Positions 1-5,968 of a stretch of DNA of 6,429 nucleotides are shown piece by piece (position 1 is the first letter of the stretch; every line of letters begins with the position of its first letter). A program made the translations under genes and the position numbers. Source of the stretch: Lentisphaeria bacterium. Lineage in GTDB: Bacteria; Verrucomicrobiota; Lentisphaeria; Victivallales; UBA1829. The notes below the pieces were generated by a model, which ran no database searches, was not told where the DNA came from, and was given only the letters and a program-made list of their open reading frames with translations. Where the stretch lies: positions 1 through 6,429 of the forward strand of contig JAFVRL010000209.1 of the NCBI GenBank assembly GCA_017504325.1, in the 5' to 3' direction.

Positions 1-653
1 GTTCCGGGTGCGGCATACAAATATACATTTCTCACGATCCCGGCGTGCCACCATTCATCCTGATCCTCCATGTAACAGGATTCCGACCATTTGATCACGA
101 TCACATCTAAAATATTTTCCCCTTCTTTCAGGAAAGAAGTGACCTCAAATTCCCCGCCGGTACGGGAGTCCTTGGTAAAGCCCACCCGTTTTCCGTTCAA
201 TGTGGCATAAACCACACTTTCCGCACCGTCAAAGGCAAGAAATACTCTTTTATCCTTCCAGTTTTCCGGCAGAGTAAATGTTCTGCGGAAAGCTCCGGAA
301 GGATTGTTGTTCTCCGGAACTTTCGGGGCAAGGCACTCTTCTTTTGTCCAAGGGGTGTTTCTGTTGGTATAATGGGGGTGATCGTACCCTTTCATATCCC
401 AGCAGCAGGGAACTTGCAGAATATCCCAGGAAGTGATACTGTCAAAGGAATCGGGAATAAGAGTAGGCTTTTCAAAATATTTGAACTGCCATTTTCCGGC
501 AAGCCCCATATAAAAAGGTCCCCGTTCCCGGCAGGAACTTTCCATTGCACTTTTCTCATCGGGAAAGTGAAAAAATATACTTCTTGCGGGCATACGGGCA
601 AGTCCCAGAGATTCCGGACTTTGAAATGTAAGAAATTCACCTTTTGAAAACAT
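1..653 (-). CDS. Beta-galactosidase-like glycoside hydrolase family 2, N-terminal part (runs off left edge)
   Basis: The visible 217 residues match the N-terminal half of LacZ-type family 2 glycosidases, which hydrolyse terminal beta-galactosides. Residues about 45-215 form the jelly-roll sugar-binding domain. Landmarks are LAGKWQFKY (51-59), VPCCWDMKGYDHPHYTN (81-97), the NGKRVGFTKDSR strand (153-164), and EDQDEWWHAGIVRNVYLY (196-213). The last corresponds to the E. coli LacZ EDQDMW segment, whose second Asp (here Asp199) helps form the sodium and galactose site; the Asn of YTN (97) is also an active-site contact in LacZ. The DEWW form is a common LacZ-like variant. The TIM barrel with the catalytic glutamates lies outside the window, so activity and substrate cannot be confirmed. 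There is no signal peptide, so a cytosolic enzyme is likely. ATG at 653 is preceded by AAGGA seven bases upstream. The gene follows the acyltransferase gene by 32 bp on the same strand, so co-transcription is likely. Confidence 0.93.
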   Translation of the reverse strand, partial: MFSKGEFLTFQSPESLGLARMPARSIFFHFPDEKSAMESSCRERGPFYMGLAGKWQFKYFEKPTLIPDSFDSITSWDILQVPCCWDMKGYDHPHYTNRNTPWTKEECLAPKVPENNNPSGAFRRTFTLPENWKDKRVFLAFDGAESVVYATLNGKRVGFTKDSRTGGEFEVTSFLKEGENILDVIVIKWSESCYMEDQDEWWHAGIVRNVYLYAAPG

Positions 654-660
654 TTTTTTA

Positions 661-665
661 TCCTT
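661..665 (-). promoter_or_regulatory. Ribosome binding site of the GH2 gene
   Basis: AAGGA on the minus strand, seven bases before the ATG at 653, in an A/T-rich 32-bp intergenic gap. It fixes the GH2 start. I see no terminator hairpin between the acyltransferase stop (686) and this site, which supports one transcript. Confidence 0.75.
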
Positions 666-685
666 ATTTTATCCTTGATTATTGA

Positions 686-1861
686 TTAAAACATTCTGAA
701 ATACCGTCCGCCCCGGAAGATCCCGCCGTTGGAAAGATAATTTCCCAGAATCTTCTGAAGAGAGCTTTTCCATTCCACCTTGTCGATCCCCTCTTTTTCC
801 GCCTTTACGCCGAATACCCGGTAAACCACATCACAGGAGGCACTTTTCGGCGGCAGTAAATATCCGCTTTTCTGAAACAGAGGCAAATTGGCATTTTCCG
901 GCAGAAGTTCCTGCAGTACAGGATCGAAAAGCCATGATCCGCAGATAATGCCTTTAGGATGGTAAGAAGAATCTTTTCTTTTGTAAAATTCCCTGACCTT
1001 TATAAAAGACTCCTCCACCTCTTCCGGTGTAAGAGGACCAAGTTCAGGTATGTGCATATAGATGACCTCATCTCCCGGCCGCAGAATAAGTTCATATTCC
1101 TGCAAATCGACGCTGACAGTTTCCTTTTCGATCCTGCCTTCTTCCGACACGGGAAACGCCGTATAAGCTCCGAAGATCCCCCGGGGGATACAGGTAATAA
1201 AATTTGTTTCCTCTCCTTTTGCCGCAATTTTTCCCTCTTTATTCACCTCATATTTACCATTGAGCAATACACGGTATTGCCCGCTTTTCCGGTGTCTGAA
1301 AACAAGGATATCCGGAAAGGCAAGAGAGTGATTATATTCCAGACGCCCGAACCGCAGCACGATCCCGGGAAGGATACGGAATACCAGCCAGGCAAATCCG
1401 TTACTGTATTTCAACCCGTGTACGCCATGATTCCGGAAACAGTTTCTGCTCCAGGCACCGTATTCATCCAGTGCTTCGTAGAGTTTTTCCACCGGCAGAT
1501 TTTTCCGGATAAAGGCTTTTTCCCCGGCAGGGATACAGGAAAGAGCAAGAAGGAGAAAAAATATCTCTTCGGGGATATTGCCGCAAAGATCTGCCGGAAA
1601 AGGACCGTTGAGAAGAGAATCATTCACTCTGCCGGAAAAACTGCTGCAGATCCCTTCTTCCAATACAGCAAGTACTTTCGTATAATTTGCCAGAAGTCCG
1701 GGAACAGAAAGCAGAGACTCTGCCGCTTGTTTCAAACAGTTTTCCGCCTCCGGTGACAAAAAACATTTCCCGGCAAGAAAAGGAAGTTTTCCAAGGATCT
1801 CCTTTCCATGCTGCGTATCTTCTGAAACACACTCCAGTAATTCCGACCATTTTATGTCCAT
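686..1861 (-). CDS. GNAT_C-type acyltransferase (N-acyltransferase N-domain plus GNAT-like C-domain)
   Basis: This 391-residue soluble protein resembles the bacterial two-domain family with an NAT_N-type helical N-domain and a GNAT-like C-domain, usually annotated 'acyltransferase domain-containing protein'. The N-domain covers about residues 1-165. RFGRLEY (170-176) opens the C-domain. Family hallmarks follow: GDEVIYMHIPELGPLTPEEV (263-282), EESF (283-286) and ICGSWLFDP (306-314), where the family typically has a C/H-SW-L-DP core. The C-terminus ends in a basic, glycine-rich stretch, GGIFRGGRYF (379-388). By family it should move an acyl group, perhaps from acyl-CoA, onto an unknown acceptor; the substrate is not readable. 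The start is ATG at 1861, preceded by AGGAGG. An in-frame TTG at 1891 would add ten residues, but it has no ribosome site and would place AGGAGG inside the coding region. It leads the acyltransferase-GH2 operon and has its own promoter at 1913-1941. Confidence 0.82.
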   Translation of the reverse strand: MDIKWSELLECVSEDTQHGKEILGKLPFLAGKCFLSPEAENCLKQAAESLLSVPGLLANYTKVLAVLEEGICSSFSGRVNDSLLNGPFPADLCGNIPEEIFFLLLALSCIPAGEKAFIRKNLPVEKLYEALDEYGAWSRNCFRNHGVHGLKYSNGFAWLVFRILPGIVLRFGRLEYNHSLAFPDILVFRHRKSGQYRVLLNGKYEVNKEGKIAAKGEETNFITCIPRGIFGAYTAFPVSEEGRIEKETVSVDLQEYELILRPGDEVIYMHIPELGPLTPEEVEESFIKVREFYKRKDSSYHPKGIICGSWLFDPVLQELLPENANLPLFQKSGYLLPPKSASCDVVYRVFGVKAEKEGIDKVEWKSSLQKILGNYLSNGGIFRGGRYFRMF

Positions 1862-1865
1862 GATT

Positions 1866-1871
1866 CCTCCT
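1866..1871 (-). promoter_or_regulatory. Strong ribosome binding site that decides the acyltransferase start
   Basis: A full AGGAGG (read on the minus strand) lies four bases before ATG at 1861. The spacing is short, but the match to anti-SD is complete, and it favours this start over the upstream TTG at 1891. Confidence 0.8.
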
Positions 1872-1912
1872 GCATATAAAAACAGTTGCAAAGATTGTAA
1901 AAAATCACCAAT

Positions 1913-1941
1913 ACTATACCTCTTCAGAATTGAAAATACAA
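1913..1941 (-). promoter_or_regulatory. Sigma70-like promoter for the acyltransferase-GH2 operon
   Basis: On the minus strand, TTGTAT (1941-1936) is followed after 17 bases by TATAGT (1918-1913). The -10 box matches the consensus at five of six bases and the -35 at three of six, with ideal spacing. Transcription would start near 1906, giving a leader of about 45 bases with AGGAGG at its end. A weak -35 is typical of promoters that need an activator. The segment ATTCTGAAG just upstream of the -10 recurs at the rightward promoter at 2356-2383. Confidence 0.5.
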
Positions 1942-1985
1942 CGGGGACAATTTCAAAAGTTTGTTAAAACAAAATCAAAAGCCCC

Positions 1986-2321
1986 TTATATATCTTTCCG
2001 CTTCCTCTGTTTCCGGTGGCACAGGGGGGAGATCCCCATTCTGCTTTTAAACGATCTGCTGAAAGTAAAAGGCTCTTTATACCCGCATCTTTTTGTGATT
2101 ACCGCAATGGGGATATTGGTGTATTCCAGCAGTTCCACTGTGCAAGCTGAAGCCGCAACCGTGCGATCATATCCCCCTTTTCACGGAAATACGCAGAGTC
2201 CATCCATGATCACACTACAGCTGCCTTCCAATATAAGGATCAGGATCATCCGCTGACAGATGGAAGTATCTGTCGCTTTCAAAGTCCGGGAAGACTGCCG
2301 GACAAGTATATTTTCCGGCAT
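1986..2321 (-). pseudogene. Decayed AraC-family transcriptional regulator (internal deletion and frameshifts)
   Basis: Three pieces of an AraC-type regulator can be read in order on the minus strand. (a) 2321-2181: 46 codons from an ATG to a TGA, with a segment (ILEGSCSVIMDGLCVF) resembling the cupin-like sensor domain of AraC proteins. (b) About 2200-2138, in the next frame: FREKGDMIARLRLQLAQW, where RLRLQLA resembles the helix between the two helix-turn-helix units. (c) 2132-1986, back in the first frame: 48 codons with LLEYTNIPIAVITKRCGY, then PFTFSRSFKSRMGISPL and the stop. Piece (c) is the classic second AraC helix-turn-helix signature. AraC proteins are about 280 residues; only about 110 codons remain. 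Most of the sensor domain, the linker and the first helix-turn-helix are missing. No ribosome site precedes 2321. The HTH identification is firm, the sensor part moderate. A plus-strand reading across the same bases is spurious. It probably once regulated the flanking operons. Confidence 0.78.
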
Positions 2322-2355
2322 GAGAACAACTTTTGTAAAAAAGAGTTGCTGTTAT

Positions 2356-2383
2356 TTGAAAATTCGGTATTCTGAAGTATAGT
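2356..2383 (+). promoter_or_regulatory. Sigma70-like promoter for the hydrolase-phosphoesterase-transporter genes
   Basis: TTGAAA (2356-2361), a 16-base spacer and TATAGT (2378-2383). Both boxes match the consensus at five of six positions. The start point would be near 2390, leaving a leader of under 20 bases with AAGGA at 2398-2402 before ATG 2408. It lies just upstream of the 5' end of the AraC relic, in the usual position for a divergently transcribed target of that regulator. Confidence 0.6.
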
Positions 2384-2407
2384 AAAGAGCTTGCAGAAAG
2401 GAAGAAT

Positions 2408-3073
2408 ATGGAGAAAAACGACAGGGATACCAGCCATAAAAATGACACTCTTGTCATCCTCATCCACGGATTCTGCCGGGGCGCAAAGGATATGCAGTTC
2501 TGGAAAAAACATTTAAAGAAGACTTTTCCCCATATCCTGACCCCGGATCTGCCGACCCGTTACTCTTCTTTTGAAAGGTGTCTGCAGGTTCTTACGGAAG
2601 AGATCTCTGCGGCATCTCCGGAACAATATAAAGAATTATGCATTGCCGGACACAGTATGGGAGGACTTCTTGCAAGAGAATATCTCGCCCGGAACTGTCC
2701 GGCTAATGCCGGAAAGCTCATTTGCGTCGGGACACCCCATTACGGTTCCCGTCTGGCGGATATAGCTCTTCTCCTGCCCGGAGCCGGCCGTATATGGAAA
2801 CCGCTGCACGCTTTGAAACTTTCCGCCCGGAAAGTCCTTACAGTCCCGCCTGTCGCCGGACTGGAAACAGCCATTATCGTAAGTACAAACAATGGTCACT
2901 GGCCGGGAAAGCTCTTTTTAAGCAGGGAATCGGACGGTCTTGTGGAAAAACATTCCGCTCTCGCAGAAGATGCAAAACATATTGCCTATACGCAGGCATC
3001 CCATATTTCCATGCAGTACGATCTGCAAACAGCGGATCTTATTCTGAAATTTTTTACAGAAAATAAATTTTGA
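2408..3073 (+). CDS. Lipase-like alpha/beta hydrolase
   Basis: A 221-residue serine hydrolase with a complete, readable catalytic apparatus. The strand LVILIHGF (15-22) carries the HG oxyanion motif. The nucleophile elbow GHSMGG (81-86) gives Ser83. GTPHYGSRLAD (108-118) is the lipase-type segment after strand 6. The likely acid is Asp176 in ESDGLV, and the likely base is His199 in ASHISM. The GTPHxGS motif and short cap point to lipases or carboxylesterases rather than haloalkane dehalogenases or peptidases, but the substrate is unknown. There is no signal peptide or membrane segment, so the protein is cytosolic and secreted-lipase roles are unlikely. ATG at 2408 has AAGGA five bases upstream, inside a purine-rich stretch. 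It is the first gene after the promoter at 2356-2383. The 102 bp to the next gene hold no terminator hairpin that I can see, so read-through is possible. Confidence 0.88.
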   Translation: MEKNDRDTSHKNDTLVILIHGFCRGAKDMQFWKKHLKKTFPHILTPDLPTRYSSFERCLQVLTEEISAASPEQYKELCIAGHSMGGLLAREYLARNCPANAGKLICVGTPHYGSRLADIALLLPGAGRIWKPLHALKLSARKVLTVPPVAGLETAIIVSTNNGHWPGKLFLSRESDGLVEKHSALAEDAKHIAYTQASHISMQYDLQTADLILKFFTENKF

Positions 3074-3175
3074 GATAAATCCGCTCTTCCTGTTTTTTCG
3101 ATGGAAATAAAATTCTTTTGCTGTATATTAATACCCATATTTACAAGATAATTCAGAAAAAGGAAAAGCAAAAAT

Positions 3176-4999
3176 ATGGCTATGCAATATTCAGAAGAAG
3201 TCCGGATATCTGACTGGAGTATCTCCTTTGATGATGCTTATACTGCTCAAGATGCCCTTCTTGCCTCCAAAACTGGCGTTCTGCCCGGAGAAAATTACAC
3301 TTTTCACCTTGAAAACGGCGGAACATTCGATCTGGATGATCTGCGGAACTTCAAAGCTCCCATCAAGTCCGGAGCTTTGATGCTTTGTAAAATCTATGCA
3401 GAATATGACGGTTCTTTTTCCTTCGGCTTGGGAGTTGACTGGTGGTACACCGCCTTCGTCAACGGGGAAAGTGCCGTGGATCTGGGAATACACGGCAATA
3501 ACGGTACTGTATCTATTTTTACAAATACTTTCCGCATGGATCTCAAAAAAGGGGAAAACATTTTTGCCGCCCTCACCAACCGGGGCGGTGCATCCTGGAA
3601 CTTTACTTTTATGCCTCTTACGGAAAATATCATCCTCAATGCCGGACCCGCTTTAAGTACAGCCTATTTCAAAAAGGCGATCCGGAAGAATAAAGGATTG
3701 TGTGCCGCTCCCTGGGTATTCACTCCCTCCGTACACAGTGTGAAAGTGGGGGTTGTTTTCTATTCGGAAGTCATTTGCGGTATCCGTTACCGGAAAAAGG
3801 ATTCTTCCGGAGAATGGACAGAAAAATGGACAAAAGGGTATGGACAGAAACTTCCGGCGGAAAATCATATTTTCGAGCTTACCGGTCTGGATGCGGATAC
3901 CTGTTATGAATATCAGATCTTACAGTTGGATGAATTGACGCCCTCCATAAAGATCATTGCAAAAGATTCTTTCACAACATTCCCTGAAGAGGGCGTGGAA
4001 CACTCCTTCTTCGCCTTGAGCGACACCCAGACCAACGCTTTTGCCCGGAGCCGTCTGGTAACAGATTTTATGAAAAACTGCAATACTGCCAATACGGAAT
4101 TTATGGCATCTCTGGGGGATATCGATTCCGAATGTACTGACATCAATACCGTTTATTTTGATACTTATTTTTCCATCATCCGGAAACACGGGTACGATAA
4201 ACCCTTTGCCATCGTAAGGGGAAATCACGAACTGCGGGGGGAATCCCAGCATTTCCCCCGGCTTTTCGGCAGAACATATTACTCTTTCCGCAGAGGGGAT
4301 GTTTATTATTTCGTTCTGGATACCGGAGAGGACAAGGCAATGCACGCCGCCATGCCCCACCTTTATACCGTCCGTACCGATCTGGATGAGTATTTGCTGG
4401 AACAGAAAGAATGGCTTATGGAAGAGATAAAAAAGGAAGAGTGCAGAAAGGCAAAATACCATATCGTCCTTGCCCATGCCGCCCCCTTTGCCTGGATCTC
4501 CTCCTATTATGCGGAACGGATCGCCCTTTTTGCAAAAGATGCCTTTTACGGAAAAAATCCGGAATGTAAACTGGATCTCTGGCTTTGCGGGGATGTGCAT
4601 TGTCCCTTCCGGTTTGATCCTGTTTCCGGAGAGGTTTACGGAGCATTGGGGAAAAATAACCAGATCCGGTACCAATACGTCATGGGGGAATTTGACCGGG
4701 AAAACATCTGTTTCCCCGTTTACATCAATTCCGGTCCCCGCTGCAGTACGGTGGATTTCAGTTTCACAAGAGTGGATATCCGGGAAAACGGGATCGAACT
4801 TACCATGCAGGAACCTGACGGAAAAGTTCTGGATAATACCATTTTCCGTAAAGACGGCGGTATGGAGGTGAAATATTCCTCATTCTTCCGCTATCCTTTA
4901 CAGAAAGAACTGGCAGCAAGAGGAGAGGATACTCCCCCCCGTCCCCGGGAGCGTCATATCCCCTGGGAAACGATCCCCTTTGTGGATACGGTTGAATAA
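3176..4999 (+). CDS. Calcineurin-like metallophosphoesterase with N-terminal beta-sandwich and Fn3-like domains
   Basis: A 607-residue protein with three parts. Residues about 1-160 look like a galactose-binding-like beta-sandwich (VDWWYTAFVNG 87-97; LKKGENIFAAL 123-133). Residues about 178-270 resemble the Fn3-type domain before purple acid phosphatase catalytic domains, including the typical LTGLDADTCYEYQI (235-248). The phosphoesterase domain spans about 276-530 with the five metal motifs: SDTQ (282-285), GDID (314-317), GNHE (349-352), LAHAAPF (432-438) and GDVH (472-475). Two depart from the usual set: DxQ replaces DxH, and GDxH replaces GHxH. DxQ is known in CPPED1-like enzymes; GDxH is less familiar. 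It should hydrolyse a phosphoester using two metals; the substrate is unknown. No signal peptide is seen. ATG at 3176 follows an A-rich AGGA at 3161-3164 with a long 11-base spacer; the second ATG at 3182 is an alternative. I see no convincing promoter in 3074-3175. The transporter gene follows closely. Confidence 0.87.
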   Translation: MAMQYSEEVRISDWSISFDDAYTAQDALLASKTGVLPGENYTFHLENGGTFDLDDLRNFKAPIKSGALMLCKIYAEYDGSFSFGLGVDWWYTAFVNGESAVDLGIHGNNGTVSIFTNTFRMDLKKGENIFAALTNRGGASWNFTFMPLTENIILNAGPALSTAYFKKAIRKNKGLCAAPWVFTPSVHSVKVGVVFYSEVICGIRYRKKDSSGEWTEKWTKGYGQKLPAENHIFELTGLDADTCYEYQILQLDELTPSIKIIAKDSFTTFPEEGVEHSFFALSDTQTNAFARSRLVTDFMKNCNTANTEFMASLGDIDSECTDINTVYFDTYFSIIRKHGYDKPFAIVRGNHELRGESQHFPRLFGRTYYSFRRGDVYYFVLDTGEDKAMHAAMPHLYTVRTDLDEYLLEQKEWLMEEIKKEECRKAKYHIVLAHAAPFAWISSYYAERIALFAKDAFYGKNPECKLDLWLCGDVHCPFRFDPVSGEVYGALGKNNQIRYQYVMGEFDRENICFPVYINSGPRCSTVDFSFTRVDIRENGIELTMQEPDGKVLDNTIFRKDGGMEVKYSSFFRYPLQKELAARGEDTPPRPRERHIPWETIPFVDTVE

Positions 5000-5005
5000 T
5001 GTAAA

Positions 5006-5010
5006 AAGGA
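5006..5010 (+). promoter_or_regulatory. Ribosome binding site of the transporter gene
   Basis: AAGGA within AAAAAGGA, in the short gap after the phosphoesterase stop. It is six bases before GTG 5017 and nine before ATG 5020, so both starts are usable. I prefer ATG; the two proteins differ by one residue. Confidence 0.65.
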
Positions 5011-5019
5011 TTTACTGTG

Positions 5020-5916
5020 ATGTTTACAGGGATCGCCGCCGGATTTTTTTCGGCTCTCTTCATGAGCATAAGTTATGTATTTTCCCGGGCCTTTATCCGC
5101 AAATATAAAGATCCGGTAAGATTATCTGTATTCTCCCAGCTTGTAATGACTTGCGGCGGACTTGCCGCATTGTTCACAAGTCTTTTTTTTGTAAAAATCC
5201 CTTTTGACAATGGAAAATTCTATCTGTATCTTTTCGGGGAGGCAGCCACATTTATCACAGGACAGACAAGTTTCTTTATCCTGCTCAAAAAAGTGGAGGC
5301 AACAAGGGCATCCTCTCTTCTGGGGTTGAAACTTATCCCCCTTGCCATCATCGCCTCCCTTCTGGGACAGGATCTTTCGGTATGGCAATGGCTTGCCATC
5401 GTTTTGTGTTCCCTTGCCGCAGCAGGAATGAATCTTACCGGACTTGCCATGGATCTTAAAAGTCTTTTCTGGCTGTTTACTTCTGTGATTTTTTATGCTC
5501 TCTGCGATATATGTCTGGGGGGACTTATGCAAGTCATAGAAAGCAGCAATACCTTTATGAAATCGGTAGCAGGTATGGGGGTATGTTTCACCACTCTGGG
5601 GATCATTGCACTGGCATTTGCCGTACGGTACAAACCCTCAAAAAGAGAGCTTTTTGATGTGATCCCGTACAGTTTCTGCTACTTTTCCTCCATACTGCTT
5701 CTTCTGGTATGTTTCTGTCTTGTGGGGGTTGTTTCCGGCAATATCCTCCAGTCGGGCAGGGGCATTATTTCCATTGTGCTGGGGATCATCCTGCTTCGGC
5801 TTGGCTGGGAAAAAACAGAAGGGAAAGTTCCTCTCAAAACATGGATCCAGCGTCTTGTCATGGCATTTCTCATGCTTTGCGCCATGACCTTATATACACT
5901 GACGCATGTAAAATAA
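5020..5916 (+). CDS. DMT-superfamily (EamA-type) transporter
   Basis: An inner-membrane permease of 298 residues (299 if GTG 5017 is used) with ten predicted helices, the standard DMT size. Using the GTG numbering, helices are at about 3-25, 36-58, 68-90, 97-118, 122-142, 149-170, 182-203, 215-237, 240-261 and 276-296. The two EamA repeats are visible. The first ends with ATRASSLLGLKLIPLAIIA (95-113), then a short loop GQDLSVWQWLAI. The second ends with SGNILQSGRGIISIVLGI (240-257). The family exports or imports small metabolites such as amino acids, nucleosides or sugar derivatives; nothing here identifies the substrate. It follows the phosphoesterase gene by about 20 bp with its own ribosome site, so translation in the same operon is very likely. 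Its stop codon overlaps the T-tract of the opposing terminator. A run of eight T (5183-5190) lies in the reading frame. Confidence 0.88.
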   Translation: MFTGIAAGFFSALFMSISYVFSRAFIRKYKDPVRLSVFSQLVMTCGGLAALFTSLFFVKIPFDNGKFYLYLFGEAATFITGQTSFFILLKKVEATRASSLLGLKLIPLAIIASLLGQDLSVWQWLAIVLCSLAAAGMNLTGLAMDLKSLFWLFTSVIFYALCDICLGGLMQVIESSNTFMKSVAGMGVCFTTLGIIALAFAVRYKPSKRELFDVIPYSFCYFSSILLLLVCFCLVGVVSGNILQSGRGIISIVLGIILLRLGWEKTEGKVPLKTWIQRLVMAFLMLCAMTLYTLTHVK

Positions 5917-5950
5917 AAATCCCCCTCCGGTCATTCTCTGCCGGAAGGGG
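5911..5950 (-). terminator. Rho-independent terminator for the minus-strand gene at the right edge
   Basis: The arms at 5921-5930 and 5941-5950 form a GC-rich stem of nine pairs with one C-A mismatch and a ten-base loop. Read on the minus strand, the stem is followed by A-TTTTT-A-TTT (5920-5911), a good U-tract. On the plus strand the stem is followed by AAGTAAAAAAG, with no U-tract. The element therefore serves mainly the leftward gene and is at best a weak stop for the transporter transcript. It begins within the transporter stop codon region. Confidence 0.8.
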
Positions 5951-5968
5951 AAGTAAAAAAGTCCTTAC

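Noticed and set aside
959..1756. 265-residue plus-strand open frame
   Set aside because: It is antisense to the acyltransferase gene, which shows clear family motifs and a strong ribosome site; the plus-strand translation has no domain-like features.
1930..2256. 108-residue plus-strand open frame across the gap
   Set aside because: It runs antisense to the AraC relic, has no ribosome site and no family-like pattern. The minus strand over the same bases gives a recognisable AraC helix-turn-helix.
2215..2463. 82-residue minus-strand open frame with a hydrophobic start
   Set aside because: It overlaps the start of the hydrolase gene and its promoter, lacks a ribosome site, and its hydrophobic stretch is the antisense of the hydrolase N-terminus.
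3074..3175. Possible separate promoter (TATATT at 3124-3129) for the phosphoesterase gene
   Set aside because: No acceptable -35 box lies 16-18 bases upstream, and the region is simply A/T-rich.
3920..4675. 251-residue minus-strand open frame
   Set aside because: It is antisense to the phosphoesterase catalytic motifs and has no ribosome site or recognisable domain.
5183..5190. Run of eight T in the transporter gene (and seven C at 4934-4940 in the phosphoesterase gene) as phase-variation tracts
   Set aside because: Both frames are intact, the runs are short, and they are explained by Phe and Pro codons. Nothing else suggests switching.
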